From: an uncultured Clostridia bacterium
Lineage (GTDB): Bacteria; Bacillota; Clostridia; Oscillospirales; JAAYOS01
Assembly (NCBI GenBank): GCA_947593925.1
Contig: CANQDU010000004.1
Location: 134,525 to 198,524 of the forward strand
Direction: 5' to 3'
Length of the DNA stretch: 64,000 nucleotides
The notes under the pieces are model-generated. The model was not told the DNA's origin. It searched no databases and was given only the letters and a program-made list of their open reading frames with translations. Shown in pieces: positions 16,572 through 25,713 of this stretch. The translations under genes were made by a program, and so were the position numbers. How positions within the stretch are numbered: the stretch's first letter is position 1; each line of letters opens with the position of its first letter.

Positions 16572-17690
16572 TCATCCCCGTACAATGTCTATCGCGCCGC
16601 TGACCGTCGAGACTTTGACGGCAACCGAGCCGTCTCCGTATGTGAGACTTTTGCCCTGCTTTACCGCCGGAAATTCGCAGCTCACGCCGCCGCTCACCGT
16701 GGAACAGTCCGCCGAGAAGCCTGATATGTCGGCGGGAAGACGCAGCATGACCTTGCCGCTTATGGTGCTGAGCTCCGCCTGCCCCGGCGAAGATGCGAGC
16801 GAGACGTCGAGCTCGCCGCTCGCCGTCGAGGCGGCGACCGTCCCGAACGACCCCCCAAGCGTCAGCTCGCCGCTTACCGTTGAGCAGTCCGCGTTCTGCG
16901 CCTCGCACTCTATGGCGCGCAGCTCGCCTGATGTGGCGGAGAGCTTGAGCTTCCCCGTGGCCGTCACGCGCTCCGCCGTGATTTCTCCGGAGGTGCTGCC
17001 GGCCTCGACCTCCTCCGCCGAGACGTAGCGAAGCTCTATCTCGCCGCTCGTGCTCGAGACCTCCAGCTTTCCCGCGACTTTCAGGCTCCCCGCCGATATT
17101 CCGCCGGACGTGCTCTCGAGCTCCGCCGAAGCGGCGGTTATGTCCGATGCGGATATTTCCCCGCTCGTCGTGTGTATGAGCACGCTGTCGGACGCCGCCA
17201 ATCCCGGAACCTCTATCTCGGTAGAGACGCCGGAGATATTCACATATCCCGTAAACTCTAACCCCTCCGGCAGGTATATCGTGACGTCGGTGTCGGTATG
17301 CGAGGTCACGCGGCGGCTCTTGCCCTCGCGGAGGTGCAGGACGCCCGCGTCCAAACGGTACGCGAGCAGACGGTCCTCGGGTATCTCTCCGCGCTCCGTG
17401 GTCTGGACGACGCGCACCGTGTCGCCGCTGTGGCGCTCCACCGTCAAGCTGCCGCCTATCCAGCTTATCTCTATGCTCCTTACGTCGCCCGCGGCAAACG
17501 ACGCCTCGCCCGTCGGCGCGGTCTCGCCGTCAAAGTTGCCGTTCCAGTTCATGCCGCCCGAGCCTTTGAAAAAGTTGAAGAATGCCATCTCATTTTCTCC
17601 GTTTCGTGAAAGTCCCATGCAAAGTATTATCACCAGCGCCGCAAGACACACGGCGCACAGCACGAGCAGAATGTATCTCAGAGCCTTCAT
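16572..17690 (-). CDS. DUF4097 beta-strand repeat surface protein
   Basis: This 372-residue protein has one N-terminal membrane helix (residues 5-27) and a short Gly/Asn linker. A long right-handed beta-type domain follows, with repeated S-T-S-G-E-I / S-G-E-L turns about every 18-22 residues from residue 160 to the end, the DUF4097 (formerly LiaG-like) pattern. It would sit on the outer face of the membrane. It is the last gene of a PadR, permease-prefix, DUF4097 operon and overlaps the upstream gene by 4 bases. Operons of this kind respond to cell-envelope stress in other Bacillota; here that is inference. Confidence 0.9.
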   Translation of the reverse strand: MKALRYILLVLCAVCLAALVIILCMGLSRNGENEMAFFNFFKGSGGMNWNGNFDGETAPTGEASFAAGDVRSIEISWIGGSLTVERHSGDTVRVVQTTERGEIPEDRLLAYRLDAGVLHLREGKSRRVTSHTDTDVTIYLPEGLEFTGYVNISGVSTEIEVPGLAASDSVLIHTTSGEISASDITAASAELESTSGGISAGSLKVAGKLEVSSTSGEIELRYVSAEEVEAGSTSGEITAERVTATGKLKLSATSGELRAIECEAQNADCSTVSGELTLGGSFGTVAASTASGELDVSLASSPGQAELSTISGKVMLRLPADISGFSADCSTVSGGVSCEFPAVKQGKSLTYGDGSVAVKVSTVSGAIDIVRG

Positions 17691-18901
17691 TCCTTCTCAC
17701 CTCTGAATATGTGCATGACGTTTGTCACCGCCGCCGCGACGAGGAATATCACCCACGTCAGGTGCCACAAGCCGGTGGCGAAGCTGATGGCGAGGTACAG
17801 CAGTACCACAATGCTCCAGAACGAGCCGTTTATCGCGCGCCACATCGCGCGTGGATCGCCCTTGCTCGCGATAAGCCCAACTATCGAACTGAGGCACGCG
17901 CCCGCCGGGAAGATGAGCCATGTCATGCCCCACGCCCCGGTCTGAAAACTCATAATGAAATACAGCGCCGTTATTAGGCACCACATCGCCCCGTTAAGCG
18001 CGCCGACGCGCCTCCTGCCGTCGCTTCCGCGCTCTCCCGCAAAATAGGAAATAACGCAGCTGAGGCCTGCGCCCAAAAGGAACATTATCCACGTCACGTG
18101 CCACGCGCCGGTGGCGAAGCTCACAATGAAGTAGAGCGCCGTGATAAGGCACCACATCGCCCCGTTAAGCGAACCCGCGATTTTGCGCCGCCTCTTTGTG
18201 CTTATTTCCGTCCCGCCGTCCCCGGGCCGTGCGTCCGGCGACGGAGAGGCCGTCGGCGCGCCGTATGCGCCGTAGTACGGCGGCTGTGAGTTTGTCGGCG
18301 CGCCGTATGTAGCGGCACCCGGTTCGCCGTGGCGCGGCGGCTCCGCGGCGTCGGTAGACGGTGTGTCCTCGGCACTTTGAGCTTCCTCGGGGACGTCCGA
18401 CTCCGCCGGGCTTTGCGGGGTTTCCGGTACGTTCGGTTCTTCTGTGATTTGCAATGTTTTCTGTATGTTCGGTTCTTCGGTGGGCTGAGAGTTCCCCTGC
18501 CCAGACGCCTCCGGCGCGACGGGTTGAGCGCTTTCCCGCTCGGACGGTTCCGACACGGGAGGCTGAGTGCTATCCCGCTCGGACGCCTCTGACGCGGCGG
18601 GTCGTGTGACTTTCTGCCCGGACGTCTCTGACGCGGGCGGCGTCTGCTCCCGTTCGGGCTCGCCGTACGCGCGCCGCTCGTAGACCGAGCTGCGCTCTAT
18701 CTCCTCGAAGAGCTCACCCATGTCCCCGACGCTCGAGCGCACCTCCTCGAACGCGTCGTCCGGGGAGTGGCCCTCAGAAATGAGGTCGTTGTACCTGTCG
18801 AGCAGATTCTGCTCCATCTCGTCACGAAGCTCCAGCGTCTTACCGCTTCTCGGCGCGTCCCGGAACAGCTCCGCGACAAGCGATCTTATTCTGTCCTCCA
18901 T
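17687..18901 (-). CDS. Permease-prefix (HAAS-like) protein with three repeated two-helix membrane units
   Basis: This 404-residue protein has residues 1-75 in the helical prefix domain usual for partners of PadR regulators (E-L-R-D-E-M-E-Q-N-L and G-H-S-P-D-D-A-F-E-E-V). Residues 80-240 are a low-complexity Ser/Pro/Glu/Gln linker with imperfect P-S-E-R-E-S-type repeats. The C-terminal 160 residues hold three copies of a two-helix unit starting N-G-A-M-W-C-L-I-T-A-L-Y-F (third copy diverged: N-G-S-F-W-S). Stops and starts overlap with the DUF4097 gene (ATGA). It probably sits with that protein at the membrane. The triplication looks recent for units one and two. Confidence 0.8.
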   Translation of the reverse strand: MEDRIRSLVAELFRDAPRSGKTLELRDEMEQNLLDRYNDLISEGHSPDDAFEEVRSSVGDMGELFEEIERSSVYERRAYGEPEREQTPPASETSGQKVTRPAASEASERDSTQPPVSEPSERESAQPVAPEASGQGNSQPTEEPNIQKTLQITEEPNVPETPQSPAESDVPEEAQSAEDTPSTDAAEPPRHGEPGAATYGAPTNSQPPYYGAYGAPTASPSPDARPGDGGTEISTKRRRKIAGSLNGAMWCLITALYFIVSFATGAWHVTWIMFLLGAGLSCVISYFAGERGSDGRRRVGALNGAMWCLITALYFIMSFQTGAWGMTWLIFPAGACLSSIVGLIASKGDPRAMWRAINGSFWSIVVLLYLAISFATGLWHLTWVIFLVAAAVTNVMHIFRGEKE

Positions 18902-18936
18902 TTCTCTGTGTTCCTTTCTAAATATTGACGGTCCGC

Positions 18937-19278
18937 TTATTCATCCTTCGATTTCGGCTGGATTATGCTGTCGATGAGCGCTTTTGCGTTCTCCCACTCG
19001 CGGACGCTCGCGATGTACGCCTTGCGGCCCGGTGCGGTTATGGTGTAATACCTCCGCCGCGCGCCGGACCCCTCGTCGCCCCAGTAGGACGAGATGTAGC
19101 CCTGCTGCTCGAGCCGTCGGAACGCCGTGTAGAGCGTCGCCTCCTTCAGCTCGAAGCGGTCGCCCGTCCTCATGCGTATGCTCTTGTTGATATCGTAGCC
19201 GTAGCTGTCCCCCTCCAGAAGATGCGCGAGTATCATCATATCTGTAGTACCGCGTATCAGGTCGGACGCTATTGACAT
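18937..19278 (-). CDS. PadR-family transcriptional regulator
   Basis: This 113-residue winged-helix protein carries the PadR core: I-L-A-H-L-L-E-G-D-S-Y-G-Y-D-I, then L-K-E-A-T-L-Y-T-A-F-R-R-L-E-Q-Q-G-Y-I (recognition helix) and the wing R-R-Y-Y-T-I-T-A-P-G-R. A C-terminal dimerisation helix follows. PadR proteins usually repress their own operon. Here an inverted repeat covers the -35 of the promoter just upstream, which fits autorepression. ATG 19278 has GAGGCGAT upstream. It is the first gene of the operon that runs to 16572. Confidence 0.93.
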   Translation of the reverse strand: MSIASDLIRGTTDMMILAHLLEGDSYGYDINKSIRMRTGDRFELKEATLYTAFRRLEQQGYISSYWGDEGSGARRRYYTITAPGRKAYIASVREWENAKALIDSIIQPKSKDE

Positions 19279-19332
19279 CCCGATCGCCTCCTCGGCGGCA
19301 CTCTCCGGAAAGCGCCGTCCTGTATTGAGTGT

Positions 19333-19366
19333 ATCTTATCACGATATACCTCACCTGTCAAGGTAT
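19333..19366 (-). promoter_or_regulatory. PadR operon promoter with overlapping operator
   Basis: On the minus strand consensus TTGACA (19361-19356) and TAAGAT (19338-19333) are 17 bases apart. The inverted repeat ATACCT (19346-19351) n9 AGGTAT (19361-19366) is centred on the -35, as expected for a repressor site. Confidence 0.8.
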
Positions 19367-19383
19367 CTCAGCAAAAAAATCTG

Positions 19384-19549
19384 TGGCACGGAAGATCCGT
19401 GCCGCAGAAAACGGCGCTCTCACCCGCCGGTAAACGCGGGCAAAAAAGGTGGCGGCTCAAAGAGCCGCCAAAGTTTAAAAATAAAAAGGAGGGAAACTAT
19501 GAAAACGCTATACTGCCTGCTGTCATATATAGTAAATCGAAGATATTAA
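19384..19549 (+). other. AT-rich gap with two hairpins and a 16-codon small frame behind an excellent RBS
   Basis: Between the PadR promoter and the typA terminator the DNA becomes AT-rich. Hairpins GGCACGGA/TCCGTGCC (near 19385-19403) and GGCGGCTC/GAGCCGCC (near 19452-19470) precede AAAAAGGAGGGAAACT and ATG 19499. The frame MKTLYCLLSYIVNRRY stops at TAA 19549. A further A/T-rich imperfect hairpin follows. I see no promoter, and the small frame is unsupported beyond its RBS. It may be a leader peptide, a toxin-like small protein or a gene remnant. From 19550 to 19739 I see nothing else. Confidence 0.35.
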
Positions 19550-19739
19550 AAAAGTTAGAGAAAATTTGTTAAAAAACTTTTAAATGTGCAAAAGTGCTTC
19601 GGAAAAACGCACAAAAATTATTTGTAAATCATTGCCTTTTTGCCAAAAGCAACAAATTGGCTGAATTTTCGGTAATATCAGCTATTCTGCCGAAACGCGC
19701 CGCAAACAATAGCTTTGCAAACCCCGGTCCGAAAACATT

Positions 19740-19764
19740 CGAGGTTCGGAGCGTCCGAACCTCG
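19740..19764 (-). terminator. Terminator of typA
   Basis: A perfect 11-bp stem, CGAGGTTCGGA with its complement, has a 3-base loop and is followed on the minus strand by AATGTTTTC. It lies 38 bases after the typA stop. Confidence 0.7.
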
Positions 19765-19802
19765 ATCCTGCGGCGTGTCCCGGCGCGGCTCGCCGTGTAT
19801 AC

Positions 19803-21632
<1,830 letters not shown>

Positions 21633-21666
21633 GTGCTATACTCCCTCTCAATAACATACGTTTTGT

Positions 21667-21695
21667 ATTATAGCGCGAAGTCACCCGCTTTTCAA
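21667..21695 (-). promoter_or_regulatory. Promoter of typA
   Basis: On the minus strand TTGAAA (21695-21690) and TATAAT (21672-21667) are separated by 17 bases. Confidence 0.8.
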
Positions 21696-21805
21696 CGATG
21701 AAATGTGACAAAATCACGCCGTCGGGAATGGGGTATCCTATAACATTTCGCAGTATTGTTACGGCTTTTCCCACACCCCTCCAGCGGGGAAGCCCCACAG
21801 GCATT

Positions 21806-22014
21806 CGCGGGGCGAGACCCCGCGTCCCATCAGTGGGCGGAGCCCGCGACCTCTTTACTTATACGAAGTAAAACTTCGAGGTTTTATGCGGAACCTGGCG
21901 GTTACGATACCATTGCGGGGCTGTGCCGCCCCGCACCCCTGCATTACTTTTTGCTCGCGCAAAAAGTAATCAAAAAGCGCGTTTAAGGGAGAGGGCTTTG
22001 CCCTCTCCCTTAAA
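21806..22014. repeat. Second type of intergenic hairpin cluster
   Basis: Hairpins are lined up: 21806-21824 (CGCGGGG/CCCCGCG), 21833-21847 (TGGGC/GCCCG), 21864-21878 (CGAAGT/ACTTCG), 21915-21934 (GCGGGGC/GCCCCGC), 21943-21970 (ATTACTTTTTGC with its complement) and 21982-22014 (15-bp stem TTTAAGGGAGAGGGC). The linkers differ from the A-G element family. It lies between typA and glnN. I see no gene here, and nothing further from 22015 to 22169. Confidence 0.65.
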
Positions 22015-22169
22015 AATTCCTCTCCCAATACAGACACAACACCATTACTGCCAGAACAGGACGACACTATGTTTCCGACAAAGATATTATCCGACCGGGT
22101 GAGTTTCTGGGGGTGTCTATCCGATTTCCCCACTGTATTCGACAACATCGAACTGTTTCTGTGAGGCGT

Positions 22170-22208
22170 ATGCAAAAAACGCGGGGCAGTCGCCCCGCTT
22201 TTTTGCAT
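22170..22208. terminator. Terminator of glnN (bidirectional shape)
   Basis: The GC stem GCGGGGC/GCCCCGC with loop AGTC is flanked by ATGCAAAAAA and TTTTTTGCAT, so it ends in a T run on both strands. It begins 8 bases after the glnN stop. Confidence 0.9.
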
Positions 22209-22215
22209 ATAGTTT

Positions 22216-24291
22216 TCAGACTCCGAACAGGAGGTCTCCATATGTTGGCATCGGCCAGTATTTTTCTCCCACTAACGTTTCGAGCTCGTCCACGTCCGCG
22301 CGGAGGCTCTCCATCGCGTCAAACACCGTGTCGCGGCAGTATTTCGCGCGGGACGCCGCCTCCGCGTGGTTCTTGACCTCGCGGAGCGAGGTCGAGAGGC
22401 GGTCGGTTCTGTCGCAGATGCTGTCGCAGAGCGCGCTCAGCTTCGTGACGAGGCGCGTCTCGAACTCGAGGCTCGCGGCGGCGGAGAGGCGCTGCTTTGC
22501 AAGCGCCGTCTCGCTGAGGTCCTTCATGTAGGCGAGCGCGGCGGGAAGTATTTCGCGGTTCGTCATCTCTATCATCGTCTGCGCCTCTATCGAGACGACC
22601 TTGCAGTAGTTCTCAAGCATTATCTCGGTGCGGCTCACTATCTCCGCACGGCTGAATACGTGGTGGCGCTCAAACAAATCAATGTTCTTCTCGTCGGAGA
22701 AGTGCGGCAGAGCCTCCGCCGAGGAGCGGAAGTTCACAAGGCCGCGCTTCGCGGCCTCCGCGACCCACTCGGCGGCGTAGTTGTCGCCGTTGAAGATTAT
22801 CCTTCCGTTGTCGTGAAGTATGCCGCGCACGACCTCGGTGACGCAGTCGCCGCGCTCGAGGCGGTCGGCTATGTACGCGAGCGCGTCGGCGGTGATGGTG
22901 TTGAGGACTATGTTCGAGTCGGAGATCGAGTTCGGCGCGCCGACCATGCGGAACTCGAACTTGTTGCCGGTGAACGCGAAGGGGGAGGTGCGGTTGCGGT
23001 CGGTGGTGTCGCGGTAGATGTTCGGCAGCGCCTCGACCGACGTGTCGAGCACACCGACGCTGTCCGCGACGTAGTCCTTGCCCTGCGCTATCGCCTCAAG
23101 GACGGCCTCAATCTCGGTGCCGACGAACATCGACACTATCGCGGGCGGCGCCTCGTTGCCGCCGAGGCGGTGATCGTTACCCGCGCCGGAGGCGCTTATC
23201 CTTATTAGATCCTGATGCTCGTCCACCGCCTTTATCACGGCGGCGAGGAAGACGAGGAACACGTCGTTTTCCGCCGGATTGTCGCCCGGGTCGAGGAGGT
23301 TCATGCCCAAGTCGGTAGCTATCGACCAGTTGTTGTGCTTGCCCGAGCCGTTGACGCCGGCAAACGGCTTCTCGTGCAGCAGGCAGACGAGTCCGTGGCG
23401 CGGCGCGACCTTCTGCATCATCTCCATGACGAGCTGGTTGTGGTCGCAGGCGGCGTTGACCTTCTCGAACACCGGCGCGAGCTCGTGCTGCGCGGGCGCG
23501 ACCTCGTTGTGCTCGGTCTTGGCGTAGACGCCGAGCTTCCACAGCTCCTCGTCGAGCTCCTTCATGTACTCGAGGACTCTCGGCTTGATGCTGCCGAAGA
23601 AGTGGTCGTCGAGCTCCTGTCCCTTGGGCGGACGCGCGCCGAAGAGCGTGCGCCCGGTGTATATTAGGTCGCGGCGGCGGTCGTAGAGCTCCTTCGGGAT
23701 GAGGAAATACTCCTGCTCCGGCCCAACCGTCGGGGTGACGTGCCGCGCCTCAACGCCGAGGCACTTCAGCACGCGGAGCGCCTGAGCGTTTATCGCCTCC
23801 ATCGAGCGGAGGAGCGGGGTCTTCTTGTCGAGCGCCTCGCCGGAGTAGGCGTAGAACGCGGTGGGTATGCAGAGCGTGTTCTCCTTGATGAAGGCGCAGG
23901 AGGTCGGATCCCAGCCGGTGTAGCCGCGCGCCTCGAATGTAGCGCGGAGGCCGCCGGAGGGGAAGCTCGATGCGTCCGGCTCGCCCTTGATAAGCTCCTT
24001 GCCCGAGAACTCCATTATGGCTCTGCCCTGCCCCGCCGGGCTCACGAAGCTGTCGTGCTTCTCGGCGGTGATGCCGGTCATCGGCTGGAACCAGTGTGTG
24101 AAGTGCGTCGCGCCCTTCTCGACCGCCCAGTCCTTCATGGCGTTCGCGACGACGTTTGCCACCGAGCTGTCAAGACTCTCGCCGGTCTCCATCGTCCGCA
24201 TGACGGCACGGTATACGTCCTTGGGAAGACGCTCGTGCATCGTGCGCTCGTCAAAGACCATGCTCCCGAAAAGTTCCGGTATTCCGGCCAT
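22216..24291 (-). CDS. glnN: Glutamine synthetase type III
   Basis: This 691-residue enzyme makes glutamine from glutamate, ammonia and ATP. GSIII features are clear: the N-terminal F-G-S-M-V-F-D-E, the long insert with [16 protein letters not shown] (metal-ligand Glu residues), [20 protein letters not shown] (ATP/glutamate site) and [10 protein letters not shown]. The C-terminal extension with helical repeats is complete. ATG 24291 has GGAGGTATGGATT upstream. Its transcript begins about 130 bases earlier and holds a terminator-like hairpin, so transcription attenuation is possible. It is divergent from carA, which consumes glutamine. Confidence 0.95.
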   Translation of the reverse strand: MAGIPELFGSMVFDERTMHERLPKDVYRAVMRTMETGESLDSSVANVVANAMKDWAVEKGATHFTHWFQPMTGITAEKHDSFVSPAGQGRAIMEFSGKELIKGEPDASSFPSGGLRATFEARGYTGWDPTSCAFIKENTLCIPTAFYAYSGEALDKKTPLLRSMEAINAQALRVLKCLGVEARHVTPTVGPEQEYFLIPKELYDRRRDLIYTGRTLFGARPPKGQELDDHFFGSIKPRVLEYMKELDEELWKLGVYAKTEHNEVAPAQHELAPVFEKVNAACDHNQLVMEMMQKVAPRHGLVCLLHEKPFAGVNGSGKHNNWSIATDLGMNLLDPGDNPAENDVFLVFLAAVIKAVDEHQDLIRISASGAGNDHRLGGNEAPPAIVSMFVGTEIEAVLEAIAQGKDYVADSVGVLDTSVEALPNIYRDTTDRNRTSPFAFTGNKFEFRMVGAPNSISDSNIVLNTITADALAYIADRLERGDCVTEVVRGILHDNGRIIFNGDNYAAEWVAEAAKRGLVNFRSSAEALPHFSDEKNIDLFERHHVFSRAEIVSRTEIMLENYCKVVSIEAQTMIEMTNREILPAALAYMKDLSETALAKQRLSAAASLEFETRLVTKLSALCDSICDRTDRLSTSLREVKNHAEAASRAKYCRDTVFDAMESLRADVDELETLVGEKYWPMPTYGDLLFGV

Positions 24292-24316
24292 AATCCATAC
24301 CTCCGCAAAACATTAT

Positions 24317-24347
24317 AAAAAACGGACGCCGGGTAGAATATACCGGC
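24317..24347 (-). promoter_or_regulatory. Terminator-like hairpin in the glnN leader (candidate attenuator)
   Basis: In the minus-strand leader, GCCGGTA pairs with TACCCGGC (one bulged C) and is followed by GTCCGTTTTTT. It lies between the promoter and the start codon. A second leader hairpin, GGCGGAG/CTCCGCC, lies upstream near 24383-24401. I recognise no known glutamine riboswitch core. Confidence 0.45.
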
Positions 24348-24428
24348 CCCCTTGATACCTGTTTTGACGAGCCGCGCCGCCGGCGGAGCAGTTCTCCGCC
24401 CGTGCCCGCGGCACCAAACTCAATTAAA

Positions 24429-24458
24429 AGTATACGCTTGTACGGCCTCCGTTGTCAA
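24429..24458 (-). promoter_or_regulatory. Promoter of glnN
   Basis: On the minus strand consensus TTGACA (24458-24453) and TATACT (24434-24429) have an 18-base spacer. Confidence 0.8.
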
Positions 24459-24552
24459 TCGTTGAAAGCGCCCAAAAAATGACCTGTAAACCGCATATAT
24501 TTTATCTCTTTGCGAGGAATTGCGAAAATCGGTCTCAAAATCCGAAAATCGG

Positions 24553-24582
24553 TTGACAGCGGCGGAGGGCTTCTGCTACAAT
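24553..24582 (+). promoter_or_regulatory. Promoter of the carA-carB/dapF operon
   Basis: Consensus TTGACA (24553-24558) and TACAAT (24577-24582) have an 18-base spacer, 54 bases before the carA ATG. The short leader shows no PyrR-type attenuator. Confidence 0.8.
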
Positions 24583-24636
24583 ATACACTTGGAAAAACAA
24601 GAGGCACAGACGTTAGAGGAAAGTGTAGGTGAAGTG

Positions 24637-25713
24637 ATGAGAAAGGCGTATCTGCTGCTCGAGAACGGCAGAGTGTTCGAGGGGAAGCTGTTCGGCGCCG
24701 AGCACGAGGTCACGGGAGAGGTGGTCTTTTCCACGTCGATGACCGGGTATCTCGAGAGCCTGACAGACCCCAGCTACTACGGGCAGATGCTCGTGCAGAC
24801 CTTCCCGCTCATCGGAAATTACGGAGTCATCCCGTCCGACTTTGAGAGCGAAAAGATCCACATGAAAGCGTATATTGTGAGAGAGTGGTGTCAAGAGCCT
24901 TCCAACTTCAGGTGCGAAGGTGTTCTTGACGCTTTTTTGAAAGCAAACGACATTCCCGGCCTCTGCGGCATAGACACCCGCGCGCTGACAAAGCTTCTGC
25001 GCGAGGCGGGCACGATGAACGGGCGGATAGTCATTTCGGACGAGCCGCCCGCGCCCGACCCGTCGCTTGCTGACTACCGCTTCACCGACGCGGTGAAGAA
25101 CACGAGCTGCACCGAGGTGGAAGTCCTCGAGCCGGAGGGAAAGCCGGTCTGCAACGTCGCGCTCATCGACTACGGCGCGAAGAAGAGCATTGCCGACACG
25201 CTCGTGAAGCGCGGCTGCCGCGTGACCGTCTACCCGCAGGACACTAAGGCGGAGACGATACTTGCGTCCTTCCCGGACGGCGTGATGCTCTCCAACGGCC
25301 CCGGCGACCCGCAGGACAATACGGCCTGCATCGCCGAGATACGCAGGCTGTTCGGCAGAGTTCCGATGTTCGGGATATGCCTCGGCCACCAGATGATGGC
25401 GCTCGCGGCGGGCGGCAGGACGGTCAAGCTCAAGTTCGGCCACCGCGGCGCAAACCAGCCGGTCAAGGACGTCGTCACCGGCCGTGTCTACATCACGAGC
25501 CAGAACCACAGCTACGCCGTGGACATCGACAGTCTGAAGGGCGCGGGAGCCGTCGTGCGCTACATCAACGTCAACGACGGCACCTGCGAGGGCGTGGACT
25601 ACGCCGACTCGAACGCGTTCTCGATGCAGTACCACCCCGAGGCGCACGGCGGCCCGCAGGACTGCCTCGAGGCGTTCGACAGGTTTATCGAGATGATGAA
25701 GGAGGCAGACTGA
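24637..25713 (+). CDS. carA: Carbamoyl-phosphate synthase small subunit
   Basis: This 358-residue protein is the glutaminase subunit that releases ammonia for carbamoyl phosphate, used in arginine and pyrimidine synthesis. The N-terminal domain has G-E-V-V-F-S-T-S-M-T-G-Y. The class I amidotransferase domain has the nucleophile Cys in G-I-C-L-G-H-Q, and the His-Glu pair in Q-Y-H-P-E. The start is taken as ATG 24637 (M-R-K-A-Y-L-L-L-E-N-G), where homology begins; its RBS (GAGGAAAG or AGGTG) is moderate. The stop overlaps the carB start (TGATG). Confidence 0.95.
   Translation: MRKAYLLLENGRVFEGKLFGAEHEVTGEVVFSTSMTGYLESLTDPSYYGQMLVQTFPLIGNYGVIPSDFESEKIHMKAYIVREWCQEPSNFRCEGVLDAFLKANDIPGLCGIDTRALTKLLREAGTMNGRIVISDEPPAPDPSLADYRFTDAVKNTSCTEVEVLEPEGKPVCNVALIDYGAKKSIADTLVKRGCRVTVYPQDTKAETILASFPDGVMLSNGPGDPQDNTACIAEIRRLFGRVPMFGICLGHQMMALAAGGRTVKLKFGHRGANQPVKDVVTGRVYITSQNHSYAVDIDSLKGAGAVVRYINVNDGTCEGVDYADSNAFSMQYHPEAHGGPQDCLEAFDRFIEMMKEAD

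Noticed and set aside
24583..24636. PyrR-binding attenuator ahead of carA
   Set aside because: The leader is about 45 bases, too short, and no antiterminator/terminator pair is visible.
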